Shown: positions 8,755 through 17,494, counted from the first letter of the stretch. The stretch: 64,000 bases of DNA from Geobacillus kaustophilus (GCF_000948285.1 NZ_JYBP01000003.1:1860001-1924000), one strand, 5' to 3'. Numbers and translations are program-made. Notes: a model not told the origin generated them from the letters alone.

Positions 8755-9888
8755 TTATCCAAAATTATACATACGCCTTCCATAAATTTGGGCATACTCA
8801 AACAAAGCAGCGGCCATCCCGGATTTCCAATCGAGAGGAAGCTGCCCAGAGAAAAAACGGCGAACGAACGAAATGAAGGAAAGAGAGACGTTCGTCTGTT
8901 TTTTGGTTTGATCATACAGCCATCGCAGCAACACATACGCGATGAACGCCGCAAACAGTTGGTTGTATACCGCATTTTCCGTCGTGCCAAACAAGGTCGG
9001 GACATTCAGATATTGCTTCACCCAACGGAAAAAGACCTCAACAGTCCAACGTTGTTGGTACATGTCGGCAATGGTTTCCGCAGACGCATGGAAGAGGTTC
9101 GTCACGACCCGAATGTCGCGGCCATTCGCATCTCGAAAGATCACCACCCGGTGACGCTTGGTGGAGCGGCATTGTTTCGTCCCCAACTGGCACGTGAAGT
9201 CGGCTTGAACCGATGAGGATGTGCTGGAAAGGCGTTTCAAGCTTTTTTTCTGATGAAGTTCGATGTTGTCCTTCATCCGAATGACAAAGAGCTGATGCTG
9301 CTCCACAAATCGATCGAGGCGTTCGATTTTGAAATACGCCCGGTCTTCCACCAGCACTTGTTGAGCGTTCGTCAACTGTTCTCCCACCGGGCCATCATGA
9401 CGCAGTCCGATGGTTTCCACCACGTCTGCCGGCAACGAGGATTCCGGCGAATACGCGACGTGCAGCTTCACTCCGGCGCGTTCGCCGTGATACGGCGCCC
9501 ATGGCAGGCGGTTTTTCCCGACCGTGACGGTCGTCGAATCCACCACCCGAAGCGGTTTGGGAAACCGAAGCGAACGGCGGGTTTGGCGGTTGCACTTGGA
9601 AATGATCAACGCCAACAAGCGTTTCATGATGTCATAGGGAACTTCTTTCGCTTTCTTGGATACAGTTGAATAATGGAATCGCGGCAATCCATACAGAGGC
9701 CCCACATCGGCTCCGTGGCGAAAGCTTTTCCATTGATGCATGGCGGCCAGCAGGAAGAAGTGAATCAACTCGCGCAACGTAAAGGTTCGAGACGAATCAC
9801 GATACCCAACCGCTTCGGCAATCAGTTGAATCTCTTCATCCGAAACAAGTTTTTGCATCAAATTCGGGAGTGTGGTATGCTTGTTCAT
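8755..9888 (-). CDS. IS4-family transposase, copy 1
   Basis: 377 residues from the ATG eight bases after AGGAGG. A GTG at 9897 overlaps that site and is unlikely to be the start. Catalytic motifs: RVVDSTTVTVGK (Asp), QVLVEDRAYFK (Asp) and YQQRWTVEVFFRWVKQYL (Glu, YREK-type). The frame is complete even though IS66 copy 2 lies between the promoter-side end of the element and the gene, so the gene may lack its own upstream signals. Confidence 0.92.
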   Translation of the reverse strand: MNKHTTLPNLMQKLVSDEEIQLIAEAVGYRDSSRTFTLRELIHFFLLAAMHQWKSFRHGADVGPLYGLPRFHYSTVSKKAKEVPYDIMKRLLALIISKCNRQTRRSLRFPKPLRVVDSTTVTVGKNRLPWAPYHGERAGVKLHVAYSPESSLPADVVETIGLRHDGPVGEQLTNAQQVLVEDRAYFKIERLDRFVEQHQLFVIRMKDNIELHQKKSLKRLSSTSSSVQADFTCQLGTKQCRSTKRHRVVIFRDANGRDIRVVTNLFHASAETIADMYQQRWTVEVFFRWVKQYLNVPTLFGTTENAVYNQLFAAFIAYVLLRWLYDQTKKQTNVSLSFISFVRRFFSGQLPLDWKSGMAAALFEYAQIYGRRMYNFG

Positions 9889-9996
9889 AGAGAGCACCTC
9901 CTGGGTTTGTTTGTGTCGCTACTCACATTCTACAGGAAAGGTGCTCTTTTTTCGTAACTATTCAGCCACCTCATAAAGTGAGCTGAATATTTTTTG

Positions 9997-10144
9997 GGTT
10001 CATCACCAAAAGATGTACTTGACTTTTAAAGACAAACATGATAGCAATGTTGCTCAAAGAGATGTGTGGTATAAAAAAATGCTGTTTTGGTTTTCTTTAT
10101 CATGATCGTCTTTCTTTGTCAAGTACACTGTGTGGTGAAGATCC
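9997..10144. mobile_element. ISL3-ended miniature element (family A), copy 1
   Basis: A 148-bp element with ISL3-like ends (GGTTCATCACCAAAAGATGT and, reverse strand, GGATCTTCACCACACAGTGT). It has no coding capacity. It is flanked by the 8-bp duplication ATTTTTTG at 9989-9996 and 10145-10152 within the left end of IS66 copy 2. The interior matches the copy at 18621-18774 in the opposite orientation. It was presumably mobilised by an ISL3 transposase such as the type-a copies nearby. Confidence 0.9.
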
Positions 10145-10200
10145 ATTTTTTGGTTTTCCTGTCTATGATGTGAATATTGATAGACAAGGAGGTGAATCGC

Positions 10201-11649
10201 ATGTTGACGGTACAACAAGCTGTATTGACGGTTGAAAGCTTAATCAGCAAAGTCCAACAACAAAAACAGCTCATTCATCAACTCATTCAAGAAAATGAAC
10301 ATTTGCGTCAAGAAAACAAACAGCTACGCAAAGAAAATGAACAACTGAAGTATCGTGTTCAAGAGCTGGAAGCACGCACGAAAAAAAACAGCTCTAATAG
10401 CCATCTGCCCCCATCTTCTGACCGTTTTGAGAAAAAGCGTTCCTCTCGTGAACCGTCTGACAAAAAGCCTGGCGGACGGGAGGGACATGAGGGAACGACG
10501 CTCCGTCAAGTGGAACATCCACATCATCGTGTCGTCCATCGCGTACATACGTGTCAAGGATGCGGGTCTTCTTTGCGTGACGTAAAACCGTTCAAAGTCG
10601 ATGTCCGTCAAGTGTTTGATCTGCCTCCCGTGACGATGGAAGTGACACAACATGAACGCGAAGTGAAATCATGTCCACATTGCCGATGCGTGCAACAAGC
10701 CGAGTTCCCATCACACGTCACCAATCATGTGCAATATGGTCCACGGATCACGGCGCTTGTCGTGTATTTATACAACATACAAATGATTCCATATCAACGT
10801 TTACGTGACATGATGGAAGAGCTATATCAACATCCGATCAGCACAGGAACACTTGTCAATATGGTCAAACGAGGTCGCGAAGCACTCGAACCAAACATGG
10901 ACATCATCGAGGAAGCATTGCTTCAATCGGACATCTTGCATGTCGATGAAACGAGCTTGCGGATCGATGGCAAACAGGCCTGGGTTCATGTCGCCTGTAC
11001 ATCCGCATATACGTACTTAGCTCCTCACGCTTCTCGTGGAAAGAAAGCAACCGATGAAATCGGGATTCTTCCACGATATAAAGGAACGATGATGCATGAT
11101 GCATTCGGTACATACCCGAGATACACCGAAGCCACACATGCCCTTTGTCATGCCCATCATTTACGTGACTTGAAAGGATTCATCGAACAAGGGCATACAT
11201 GGGCAAAACGGATGACCACGTTTCTATTAAATGCCAAACAAGTGGTCGAACAACATGGTGGCTTTCTTCCTGAAGAAGAAGCGAAACGTTGGGAGCACGT
11301 GTATGATCGCATACTCGAGAAAGCCAACCATCAGTTGGAAGGGATGACACCGTTGCCGAAAAAAGCGCTCTCCTTCGTTCGGCGACTTCAAAAACGAAAG
11401 GAAGAAGCGTTGCGCTTTTTGCGTGAAGCTCACGTTCCTTTTGACAACAACCAAGCCGAACGGGATCTTCGCATGGTCAAAGTCAAAGAGAACATCTCGG
11501 GTACATTTCGTCAGGAAACGTTCGCGCAGTCGTTTTGCATCGCAAGGAGCATCGTTTCCACACTCACCAAGCACGAAAAAAACGTGTGGGACTCGTTGTG
11601 TCTTCTGTTGACAGGCGAAACGATAGATCGTGTTCTTTCCGCTACGTAG
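10201..11649 (+). CDS. IS66-family transposase, copy 2
   Basis: An intact 482-residue TnpC-type transposase, with the same start context as copy 1 (GGAGGTGAATCGC then ATG). It differs from copy 1 at scattered residues (ESLISKVQ instead of ESLMGKVQ, HHLRDLKG instead of HHVRGLKG). The miniature element inserted about 55 bp upstream may have displaced its promoter. Confidence 0.92.
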   Translation: MLTVQQAVLTVESLISKVQQQKQLIHQLIQENEHLRQENKQLRKENEQLKYRVQELEARTKKNSSNSHLPPSSDRFEKKRSSREPSDKKPGGREGHEGTTLRQVEHPHHRVVHRVHTCQGCGSSLRDVKPFKVDVRQVFDLPPVTMEVTQHEREVKSCPHCRCVQQAEFPSHVTNHVQYGPRITALVVYLYNIQMIPYQRLRDMMEELYQHPISTGTLVNMVKRGREALEPNMDIIEEALLQSDILHVDETSLRIDGKQAWVHVACTSAYTYLAPHASRGKKATDEIGILPRYKGTMMHDAFGTYPRYTEATHALCHAHHLRDLKGFIEQGHTWAKRMTTFLLNAKQVVEQHGGFLPEEEAKRWEHVYDRILEKANHQLEGMTPLPKKALSFVRRLQKRKEEALRFLREAHVPFDNNQAERDLRMVKVKENISGTFRQETFAQSFCIARSIVSTLTKHEKNVWDSLCLLLTGETIDRVLSAT

Positions 11650-12163
11650 GGCATTTTCTATGACAGAAATGCCCTATTTGTGCTGGGCTACTTTACACAC
11701 TAGCATCGGGGTGAATAGTTACCTTTTTTCTATACCCTTTGGATTTTATTGGATAATCAACACGCCTGCCTTTTACTACTAAACCATAAGCATATTTTTC
11801 AATTTCTTTAAGCGGGATTGCGAATACAATACCTGGTTCAATATTAGGCGTCTTTCTTTTCTTTTTCAATTTAAAATTTACATCGACGATTTCCATTTCC
11901 CCTAATTGTTCATTAATATTTGAATCAAGTTGTAAAGCCTTCAAAATTAATGCTTCTAATTCAGCTACCGTTGGCATTCTTTCTAAATCTTCTTGATAAA
12001 TTTTTTTGATTTCTAAGAGCGTATCACTGAACAAATCGATTGCATCATCACTTAAAACAACTGTTTCCTTGTTCCTTATGCTTTCCCAAAATGACATTGT
12101 ATCACCAACCATACCATCTTATTACTACTTTTTCTTGAGTCAATAGCTTATCTAAATTGTTAT

Positions 12164-12200
12164 AAAAAAGACGACACTGCTATAAAGCAAGCAGGTCGCC
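12164..12200 (-). terminator. Terminator behind DUF4304 gene 1
   Basis: On the minus strand, GGCGACCTGCTTGC, a loop and GCAGTGTCGTC are followed by TTTTTTAT. It lies 11 nt after the DUF4304 stop and before Imm26 gene 1. The same hairpin is conserved at 20492-20529 behind the paralogue. Confidence 0.65.
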
Positions 12201-12210
12201 TAGATTGGTT

Positions 12211-12627
12211 CTATCGTACTGTTTGCTTTTGCTTTATTTTTTCAAACCAATTTTCTGCAATATCCAAATATGGTAAAACATTCTTAGCTATTCGAATAAA
12301 TTCTGCTTCCTCTAAATTTTCGTTTTCGTTATCGAATTTAAACCAATCCTTATCTCCATTTTTATTATTCATTATTCTAAAACGATTGTTTAAGTGAAAA
12401 GCGTTCATCTTTTGAAATGGTCGAACGATACCATCAACTACCACGTTTTCTTCCTCATTAACCCTTGCTACTCCAGCTTCTATTATAAATCCTCCTCCCC
12501 ATTTATCAAATTGAAACGATAGCAAATAACCTAACTGACCTTCTTGCTTCCTAAAATGAGGAAAAGCCCCTTTAAATCCCCTGTTTCTTAATTCTGGGAC
12601 TACTATTTTCTTTAAAGCACCGACCAT
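12211..12627 (-). CDS. DUF4304-like immunity protein 1
   Basis: 138 residues from ATG at 12627 (MVGALKKIVVPELRNRGFKG). The fold signature GFKGAFPHFRK ... YLLSFQFDKWGGGFIIEAGV fits DUF4304, often found among Rhs/CDI immunity genes. The paralogue at 22320 starts seven codons earlier at an ATG behind AAAGGGGG. Here that codon is ATA, so the ancestral start is lost and translation would depend on the weak AAGGAT before the internal ATG. The assignment as immunity is by family and context. Confidence 0.65.
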   Translation of the reverse strand: MVGALKKIVVPELRNRGFKGAFPHFRKQEGQLGYLLSFQFDKWGGGFIIEAGVARVNEEENVVVDGIVRPFQKMNAFHLNNRFRIMNNKNGDKDWFKFDNENENLEEAEFIRIAKNVLPYLDIAENWFEKIKQKQTVR

Positions 12628-12808
12628 TTTATCCTTATTAGATAATATAAAGATCCCCCCTTTACTTGTTAAATTTGAAATAATTTAATACAGTACGTGC
12701 CATTAAAGCAAAATAGGATTCAAGCTGGGTGTCTGAATTCTGTTTTGTCTACAACAGTCTGATACTCAAACCATCTTAACTGATTTTGAGTCTATATGAC
12801 ATAAGTAA

Positions 12809-13235
12809 CTATGAGCAGTATTTAAAAATATCTAGATGGTGCCGCAGTTGGTCAAGCATATACGGTAATGTAGAAATGTGTATATGCAGACTGCTACTAA
12901 AAAAATCCTCGCTGTGTAAATCCTTAAACTGAACCTGAACAATTCCTCCTCCACTATTGTAGATTTGCACTACAACATTTAGTTCCTTAGATTCTGAATG
13001 AAAAACTGCTTTACCTTCTTGTTCTCTGTATATTTTCTTTAAACTTTCATAGAAATGAAAGATATCATGATTGTCAAAATGAAAGTGAACCGTTTCAGCT
13101 ATAAAGCCACTCTTTTAGCTTTACTTTTCCTGTAAAGTAGCATCCACCAAAAAACGGATCCCCTTCATTTTCAAAGTCCGTGATAATTAGCTCTAGGCTT
13201 CGATCTGCGTCTTCCTCACATACAAATACTTTCAT
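12809..13235 (-). pseudogene. WapI-like immunity gene, frameshifted
   Basis: Starts MKVFVCEEDADRSLELIITD behind GAAAGGATG. It reads to KLKEWLYS-stop, but a one-base shift near 13100-13115 opens the rest (ETVHFHFDNHDIFHFYESL ... GKAVFHSESKELNVVVQIY). The layout of a short beta domain, an FxxFYxxL helix and GxAxF resembles WapI-type immunity proteins. It lies just downstream of a remnant Rhs tip (13266-13430), which is the position of a cognate immunity gene. Confidence 0.5.
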
Positions 13236-13265
13236 GCTTTGCATCCTTTCTACCAGTTATATTGG

Positions 13266-13430
13266 TTACTTATATGGCTCATAGTGGAAATGACGTACCC
13301 GTTTGGTTCTCTTATTATATACAACTGTTAACTGATATTCTTTATACTTGTAATTTCCGGAACTCACATATTTCCTTGCTCATCCGTTAGGGCGATGACA
13401 TCTCCATGTGTATTATAGTGGTAAAAGTAC
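13266..13430 (-). pseudogene. Remnant Rhs core plus toxin tail
   Basis: About 20 codons of Rhs core (YFYHYNTHGDVIALTDEQGN) are joined directly to a foreign tail ending TKRVRHFHYEPYK-stop. The remaining core, the DPDG boundary and most of the toxin have been deleted. The tail is probably the last 30 residues of the toxin whose immunity gene follows. Confidence 0.55.
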
Positions 13431-13465
13431 CTATATCTTAATTTTCAGGAAATTCTTTTATGCAT

Positions 13466-13505
13466 TTTCAAAGGGCTGCCTATATAGATGTGACAGCCCA
13501 TTTTG
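13466..13505 (-). terminator. Terminator behind the 13530-13958 gene
   Basis: On the minus strand, AAAATGGGCTG, a loop, CAGCCC and then TTTGAAAA. It lies about 25 nt downstream of the immunity gene stop. Confidence 0.5.
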
Positions 13506-13529
13506 CAATATTAATCAATCAAAAATTTT

Positions 13530-13958
13530 TTAACTTTGCACTTTAACTGGATAATCTACTAGAAACTCCTCTCCATTGATCACTATACTTTTAGCTTCAA
13601 TAAATAATAGTGCCTCCCAAAACTCAAGTACAAAGTTAGCTGAAGAAAAGTATTCACCAACCCAAATTTCTTTTGACGAACTCATATGAATTTTACCTAT
13701 ACCATTCTTATAATAATCAATTGAAGTTAGCTCAATGTAATCTCCATCTTCTGGATCAACTGGGTTCAAGCGGGAATCTCCAGAGTTTTCTACGAAATAA
13801 AAAGAGGAAACACCTTTGAACACAATCTTATAATATTTCTCATTATCAACTACTTTCACATTTAGACTAATCGTATGAGATAAAATATCAATATGAAAAC
13901 TTTTGACTACGGTAGCCCACATTTCATTTAATAAAGCAACTAATTTTTTTTGATTCAT
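13530..13958 (-). CDS. Immunity protein (YxiG-like), cognate of the 13968 toxin
   Basis: 142 residues from ATG at 13958 (MNQKKLVALLNEMWATVVKS), preceded by AGGTGAGTGATTAGT. An in-frame GTG at 13967 lies inside that site. Conserved-looking blocks are ISLNVKVVDNEKYYKIVFKG, SSFYFVENSGD and YIELTSIDYYKNGIGKI, reminiscent of Bacillus YxiG-type proteins encoded beside wapA. It starts 9 nt after the toxin stop, so it is very likely co-transcribed with it. The function as immunity is inferred from position. Confidence 0.65.
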   Translation of the reverse strand: MNQKKLVALLNEMWATVVKSFHIDILSHTISLNVKVVDNEKYYKIVFKGVSSFYFVENSGDSRLNPVDPEDGDYIELTSIDYYKNGIGKIHMSSSKEIWVGEYFSSANFVLEFWEALLFIEAKSIVINGEEFLVDYPVKVQS

Positions 13959-13967
13959 ACTAATCAC

Positions 13968-14564
13968 TCACCTAATCTCTCCTCTGTATTTATTAATCAT
14001 TCTCACAATTTGTTTATAGGATCTTCTCGATACATTAATATGTGTGAGCTCCCGACGATTAGACCATTCACCATCTAACGTCAAAGAGCCGCGTCCATCT
14101 TTACTTATTCTAAAGTACGGTTTATTACGTATTCCGCCTTTATTCATAACTCTTACAACTAGGGGTTTTTTACCGTCTGGAATAGTTACCTTCCATCCAT
14201 CGCCTTTAGTTCTTCCTAAAGTTCCCCCAAATTTTTTTGACACTTTTTTCGCCAGCCTATAAGTTCTTGAAAACTTACCTAATTTATAGGCACCATAAGC
14301 GATTTTCACACCTTTGAATGCAACACCGCCAACAATCCCTACACCTACAGCAATTGCCGCAGCCTTCCATCCACCTTTTTTAAATGCCTTATATCCATCA
14401 TAAACCGCAAACCCCGCATTGATGGCCAGCCAGACCCAATGCCCATCTGGATCCACCAACATCACTGGATTGTTGTTCGCGTACGTATATCCGTTTTGTG
14501 TAAGGATATCATCCGCATCCCCTGGGTCTCTATCATCTATGATACAGACGACACTCCTATAATT
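13968..14564 (-). pseudogene. Orphan Rhs C-terminal toxin tip
   Basis: Rhs core remnant DPGDADDILTQNGYTYANNN, then NPVMLVDPDGHW (core boundary), a hydrophobic glycine-rich stretch (AVGVGIVGGVAFKGVKIAYG), then a basic domain ending RSYKQIVRMINKYRGEIR. I do not recognise the toxin family. Candidate active-site residues are the Arg/His positions in VVRVMNKGGIRNKPYF and RRELTHINVS. The 5' side is cut by a miniature element (14567-14806), so only about 20 codons of core remain and there is no start. It could matter only as a donor of a new tip for the full-length wapA. Confidence 0.65.
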
Positions 14565-14566
14565 TA

Positions 14567-14806
14567 TATAGATGCAATTTAAAGCTTTAACATTTATAGC
14601 TTTTACCGGTCATTGGATCGACTGTCGGGTGACCGAACAACGCCCGCTGCACAGACCCATACATGGGTCTGTGCAGCGGGGCGTTGTTCGGTCTTCCGTC
14701 ACGCTAAGGCGTGACGGAGGCAAGCCTGTGGCTTGCCTTCGACAGTCAAAAATGGACAAGCCGCTTTTCCGTCAAGGATATGTTAAACGCTTTCGTTGCA
14801 TCTATA
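14567..14806. mobile_element. IS630-ended miniature element with cloverleaf palindromes (family C), copy 1
   Basis: A 240-bp element with ends TATAGATGCAA on both sides and TA flanks, similar to the ends of the IS630 elements here. It has no ORF of note. The interior 14619-14747 has a closing stem (CGACTGTCG/CGACAGTC) around three hairpins at 14631-14693 (stem about 28-30 bp), 14696-14717 and 14719-14737. A diverged copy lies at 28799-29023 in opposite orientation. No gene is seen between this element and 14957. Confidence 0.85.
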
Positions 14807-14956
14807 TAGCATGTGGTACTCTTATACCAACAAAATAAACTGTCCTCTACTTAGATTGTTATACATCCTATAAATTTCCATTTGGTTAAAATCTTTTGCC
14901 TTTTACAAAGGACTTCTTAATAAATCGCCATTATTTGACACAAAACAGCGCTCGAA

Positions 14957-15436
14957 TTAATTGTTAATTGTGTTTGACCCTGAAATGCTTATATTTAAAA
15001 CTCTCGCAAAATCTTTAATTACTGTTTCAATTTCCTTTTTTATTTCTAAAGGCGGTAAATTGATTATATATCCCTTTTTTGATGAAAAAAACGGTTTGTT
15101 GACATTCCAAATATGGATATTTTCTATTAAATACCCATCTTCTTCATTACCAATTAATTTTCCACTTGAATCTTTAATAGCTAAACAAACAAAAGAATAG
15201 TAATTTGTTTCAAAGCATTGACCTTTTTCCATACCATGCTCCTCAATACCTTTCAAAGCATCAACTTCATTAATTCGTTCTAATTTAATATCTAAAATAT
15301 AGCCATTTTGGACAAAAAATTGCTGATACTGGTTAAGTATATCCACGATTATTTCTTCAATTTGTTCTTCTAGTTCGAAAACTCTCGTTTTTGATAATTC
15401 ATCCAGTTTGACGGCCTTAAACTTTTTTTTCTTCAT
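14957..15436 (-). CDS. Putative immunity protein for the HHGxHWQ toxin
   Basis: 159 residues (MKKKKFKAVKLDELSKTRVF...), with TAGGAGGAATTAGAG before the ATG. It is acidic overall with a helical start and an alpha/beta body (YYSFVCLAIKDSSGKLIGNE). I do not recognise the family. It follows the toxin stop at 15495 by 58 nt, with a strong hairpin between them, which is the standard place for an immunity gene. Confidence 0.6.
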   Translation of the reverse strand: MKKKKFKAVKLDELSKTRVFELEEQIEEIIVDILNQYQQFFVQNGYILDIKLERINEVDALKGIEEHGMEKGQCFETNYYSFVCLAIKDSSGKLIGNEEDGYLIENIHIWNVNKPFFSSKKGYIINLPPLEIKKEIETVIKDFARVLNISISGSNTINN

Positions 15437-15455
15437 CTCTAATTCCTCCTAATAT

Positions 15456-15485
15456 AAAGGTGGAACTTAACAGAGTTCCACCTTT
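15456..15485 (-). terminator. Hairpin between toxin and immunity genes
   Basis: The stem AAAGGTGGAACT/AGTTCCACCTTT (12 bp), followed by TATATT on the minus strand, lies between the toxin stop (15495) and the immunity start (15436). It could terminate toxin transcription, attenuate read-through or stabilise the immunity mRNA. Confidence 0.6.
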
Positions 15486-16245
15486 ATTTATAAGTTATCC
15501 CTTAATACGTTTACCATACCATGTCCAACGTTTAGTTCCTTTACTACTTCTTCTAAATTTCCCCTGATAATAGCTCCACCTATTTAACTGCCAATGATAA
15601 CCATGACCGTTATGAGGGGGATGAAATTCGAATGATTTATATGTGTATCCTATACCCTTACGAGTTCTCCATTTAACACCATAATACTCTCCTATTTTTC
15701 CAACTTTAATAATTCTTCCACCTCTTGCGGCCCAATAAGCTATTTTTCCAGCTCCACCAATAGCGACACTGGTTATTGCTCCTCTTATGGCACTCTTCCC
15801 TAGTCCTTTCCAAAATCTTTTGGATCGGTAATTTTTTCTATTTTCCCATGCATATATGCCTGCATCAATAACTGCACCACTAAGAGCAGCAGCAGCCCAC
15901 CATGCAAATTTTCCATCAGGATCTACCATCTTGACAGGATTGTTGTTCGCATACGCATACCCATTCTGCGTGAGGATATCGTCCGCATCCCCCGGATCTG
16001 GATCCAAGGAAAGGAACACGCCATGCTCTGGGTGGTAGTATCGGGAAATTAAGTAATAAAGACCCGTTTCTTGGTCATATTGGTATCCCGCATATCGGTA
16101 TGGGTTTTCATCCGCCAAGGCACCGGATTGAGAGAGAATATTCCCCCATGCATCATATTGATAACGGGCTACGATGTTTCCTTGCGCATCCGTTAGGGCG
16201 ATGACATCGCCATGGGCGTTATAGTGGTAAAAATATGTCGCATTG

Positions 16246-17494
16246 CACGAGTGTTGATTATCCAAAATTATACATACGCCTTCCATAAATTTGGGCATAC
16301 TCAAACAAAGCAGCGGCCATCCCGGATTTCCAATCGAGAGGAAGCTGCCCAGAGAAAAAACGGCGAACGAACGAAATGAAGGAAAGAGAGACGTTCGTCT
16401 GTTTTTTGGTTTGATCATACAGCCATCGCAGCAACACATACGCGATGAACGCCGCAAACAGTTGGTTGTATACCGCATTTTCCGTCGTGCCAAACAAGGT
16501 CGGGACATTCAGATATTGCTTCACCCAACGGAAAAAGACCTCAACAGTCCAACGTTGTTGGTACATGTCGGCAATGGTTTCCGCAGACGCATGGAAGAGG
16601 TTCGTCACGACCCGAATGTCGCGGCCATTCGCATCTCGAAAGATCACCACCCGGTGACGCTTGGTGGAGCGGCATTGTTTCGTCCCCAACTGGCACGTGA
16701 AGTCGGCTTGAACCGATGAGGATGTGCTGGAAAGGCGTTTCAAGCTTTTTTTCTGATGAAGTTCGATGTTGTCCTTCATCCGAATGACAAAGAGCTGATG
16801 CTGCTCCACAAATCGATCGAGGCGTTCGATTTTGAAATACGCCCGGTCTTCCACCAGCACTTGTTGAGCGTTCGTCAACTGTTCTCCCACCGGGCCATCA
16901 TGACGCAGTCCGATGGTTTCCACCACGTCTGCCGGCAACGAGGATTCCGGCGAATACGCGACGTGCAGCTTCACTCCGGCGCGTTCGCCGTGATACGGCG
17001 CCCATGGCAGGCGGTTTTTCCCGACCGTGACGGTCGTCGAATCCACCACCCGAAGCGGTTTGGGAAACCGAAGCGAACGGCGGGTTTGGCGGTTGCACTT
17101 GGAAATGATCAACGCCAACAAGCGTTTCATGATGTCATAGGGAACTTCTTTCGCTTTCTTGGATACAGTTGAATAATGGAATCGCGGCAATCCATACAGA
17201 GGCCCCACATCGGCTCCGTGGCGAAAGCTTTTCCATTGATGCATGGCGGCCAGCAGGAAGAAGTGAATCAACTCGCGCAACGTAAAGGTTCGAGACGAAT
17301 CACGATACCCAACCGCTTCGGCAATCAGTTGAATCTCTTCATCCGAAACAAGTTTTTGCATCAAATTCGGGAGTGTGGTATGCTTGTTCATAGAGAGCAC
17401 CTCCTGGGTTTGTTTGTGTCGCTACTCACATTCTACAGGAAAGGTGCTCTTTTTTCTATACCCTTTGGATTTTATTGGATAATCAACACGCCTG
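16246..17494 (-). mobile_element. IS4-family element, copy 2
   Basis: 1249 bp with ends CACGAGTGTTGATTATCCAA and CAGGCGTGTTGATTATCCAA. The 9-bp duplication GTCGCATTG lies at 16237-16245 and 17495-17503, inside the Rhs core. In the stretches I compared it shows no difference from copy 1, suggesting recent transposition. Confidence 0.94.
16258..17391 (-). CDS. IS4-family transposase, copy 2
   Basis: 377 residues, the same protein as the copy at 8755-9888, with ATG 17391 eight bases after AGGAGG. This copy keeps an uninterrupted element around it, so it is the more likely functional source of the transposase. Confidence 0.93.
   Translation of the reverse strand: MNKHTTLPNLMQKLVSDEEIQLIAEAVGYRDSSRTFTLRELIHFFLLAAMHQWKSFRHGADVGPLYGLPRFHYSTVSKKAKEVPYDIMKRLLALIISKCNRQTRRSLRFPKPLRVVDSTTVTVGKNRLPWAPYHGERAGVKLHVAYSPESSLPADVVETIGLRHDGPVGEQLTNAQQVLVEDRAYFKIERLDRFVEQHQLFVIRMKDNIELHQKKSLKRLSSTSSSVQADFTCQLGTKQCRSTKRHRVVIFRDANGRDIRVVTNLFHASAETIADMYQQRWTVEVFFRWVKQYLNVPTLFGTTENAVYNQLFAAFIAYVLLRWLYDQTKKQTNVSLSFISFVRRFFSGQLPLDWKSGMAAALFEYAQIYGRRMYNFG

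Larger units (their letters stand above)
9954..11722 (+). mobile_element. IS66-family element copy 2, carrying a miniature element
   Basis: Inserted in the end region of IS4 copy 1 with the 8-bp duplication CTTTTTTC at 9946-9953 and 11723-11730. The length is 1613 bp after removing the 148-bp miniature element and its 8-bp duplication, matching copies 1 and 4. Confidence 0.93.
8743..11768 (-). mobile_element. IS4-family element copy 1, itself carrying IS66 copy 2
   Basis: The ends CACGAGTGTTGATTATCCAA and CAGGCGTGTTGATTATCCAA form the inverted repeat. The 9-bp target duplication CCTTTTACT lies at 8734-8742 and 11769-11777, within Imm26 gene 1. The element is 1249 bp once IS66 copy 2 and its 8-bp duplication are removed, the same length as copy 2 at 16246-17494. 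Confidence 0.92.
6988..12097 (-). pseudogene. Imm26-like immunity gene 1 carrying four nested insertions
   Basis: The gene is in three pieces: 12097-11769, 8742-8665 and 7329-6988. Removing the insertions and one copy of each target duplication (CCTTTTACT and TTTATATC) leaves exactly 732 nt, that is 243 codons plus stop. The rebuilt protein has an N-terminal helical part with TVAELEALILKALQLD, then the Imm26-like core (GIVFAIPLKEIEKYAYGLVV). It continues through IYIQYFDIFTNEILDIK and ends YEKQNQKCI. The start is the ATG preceded by GGTTGGTGATACA. A paralogue of its first half is at 20086-20438. Imm26 proteins protect against polymorphic toxins; the cognate toxin here is not identifiable. Confidence 0.8.

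Noticed and set aside
14557-14838. 88-codon plus-strand frame over the cloverleaf element
   Set aside because: It consists of palindromic mobile-element sequence; the frame is not conserved in the second copy.
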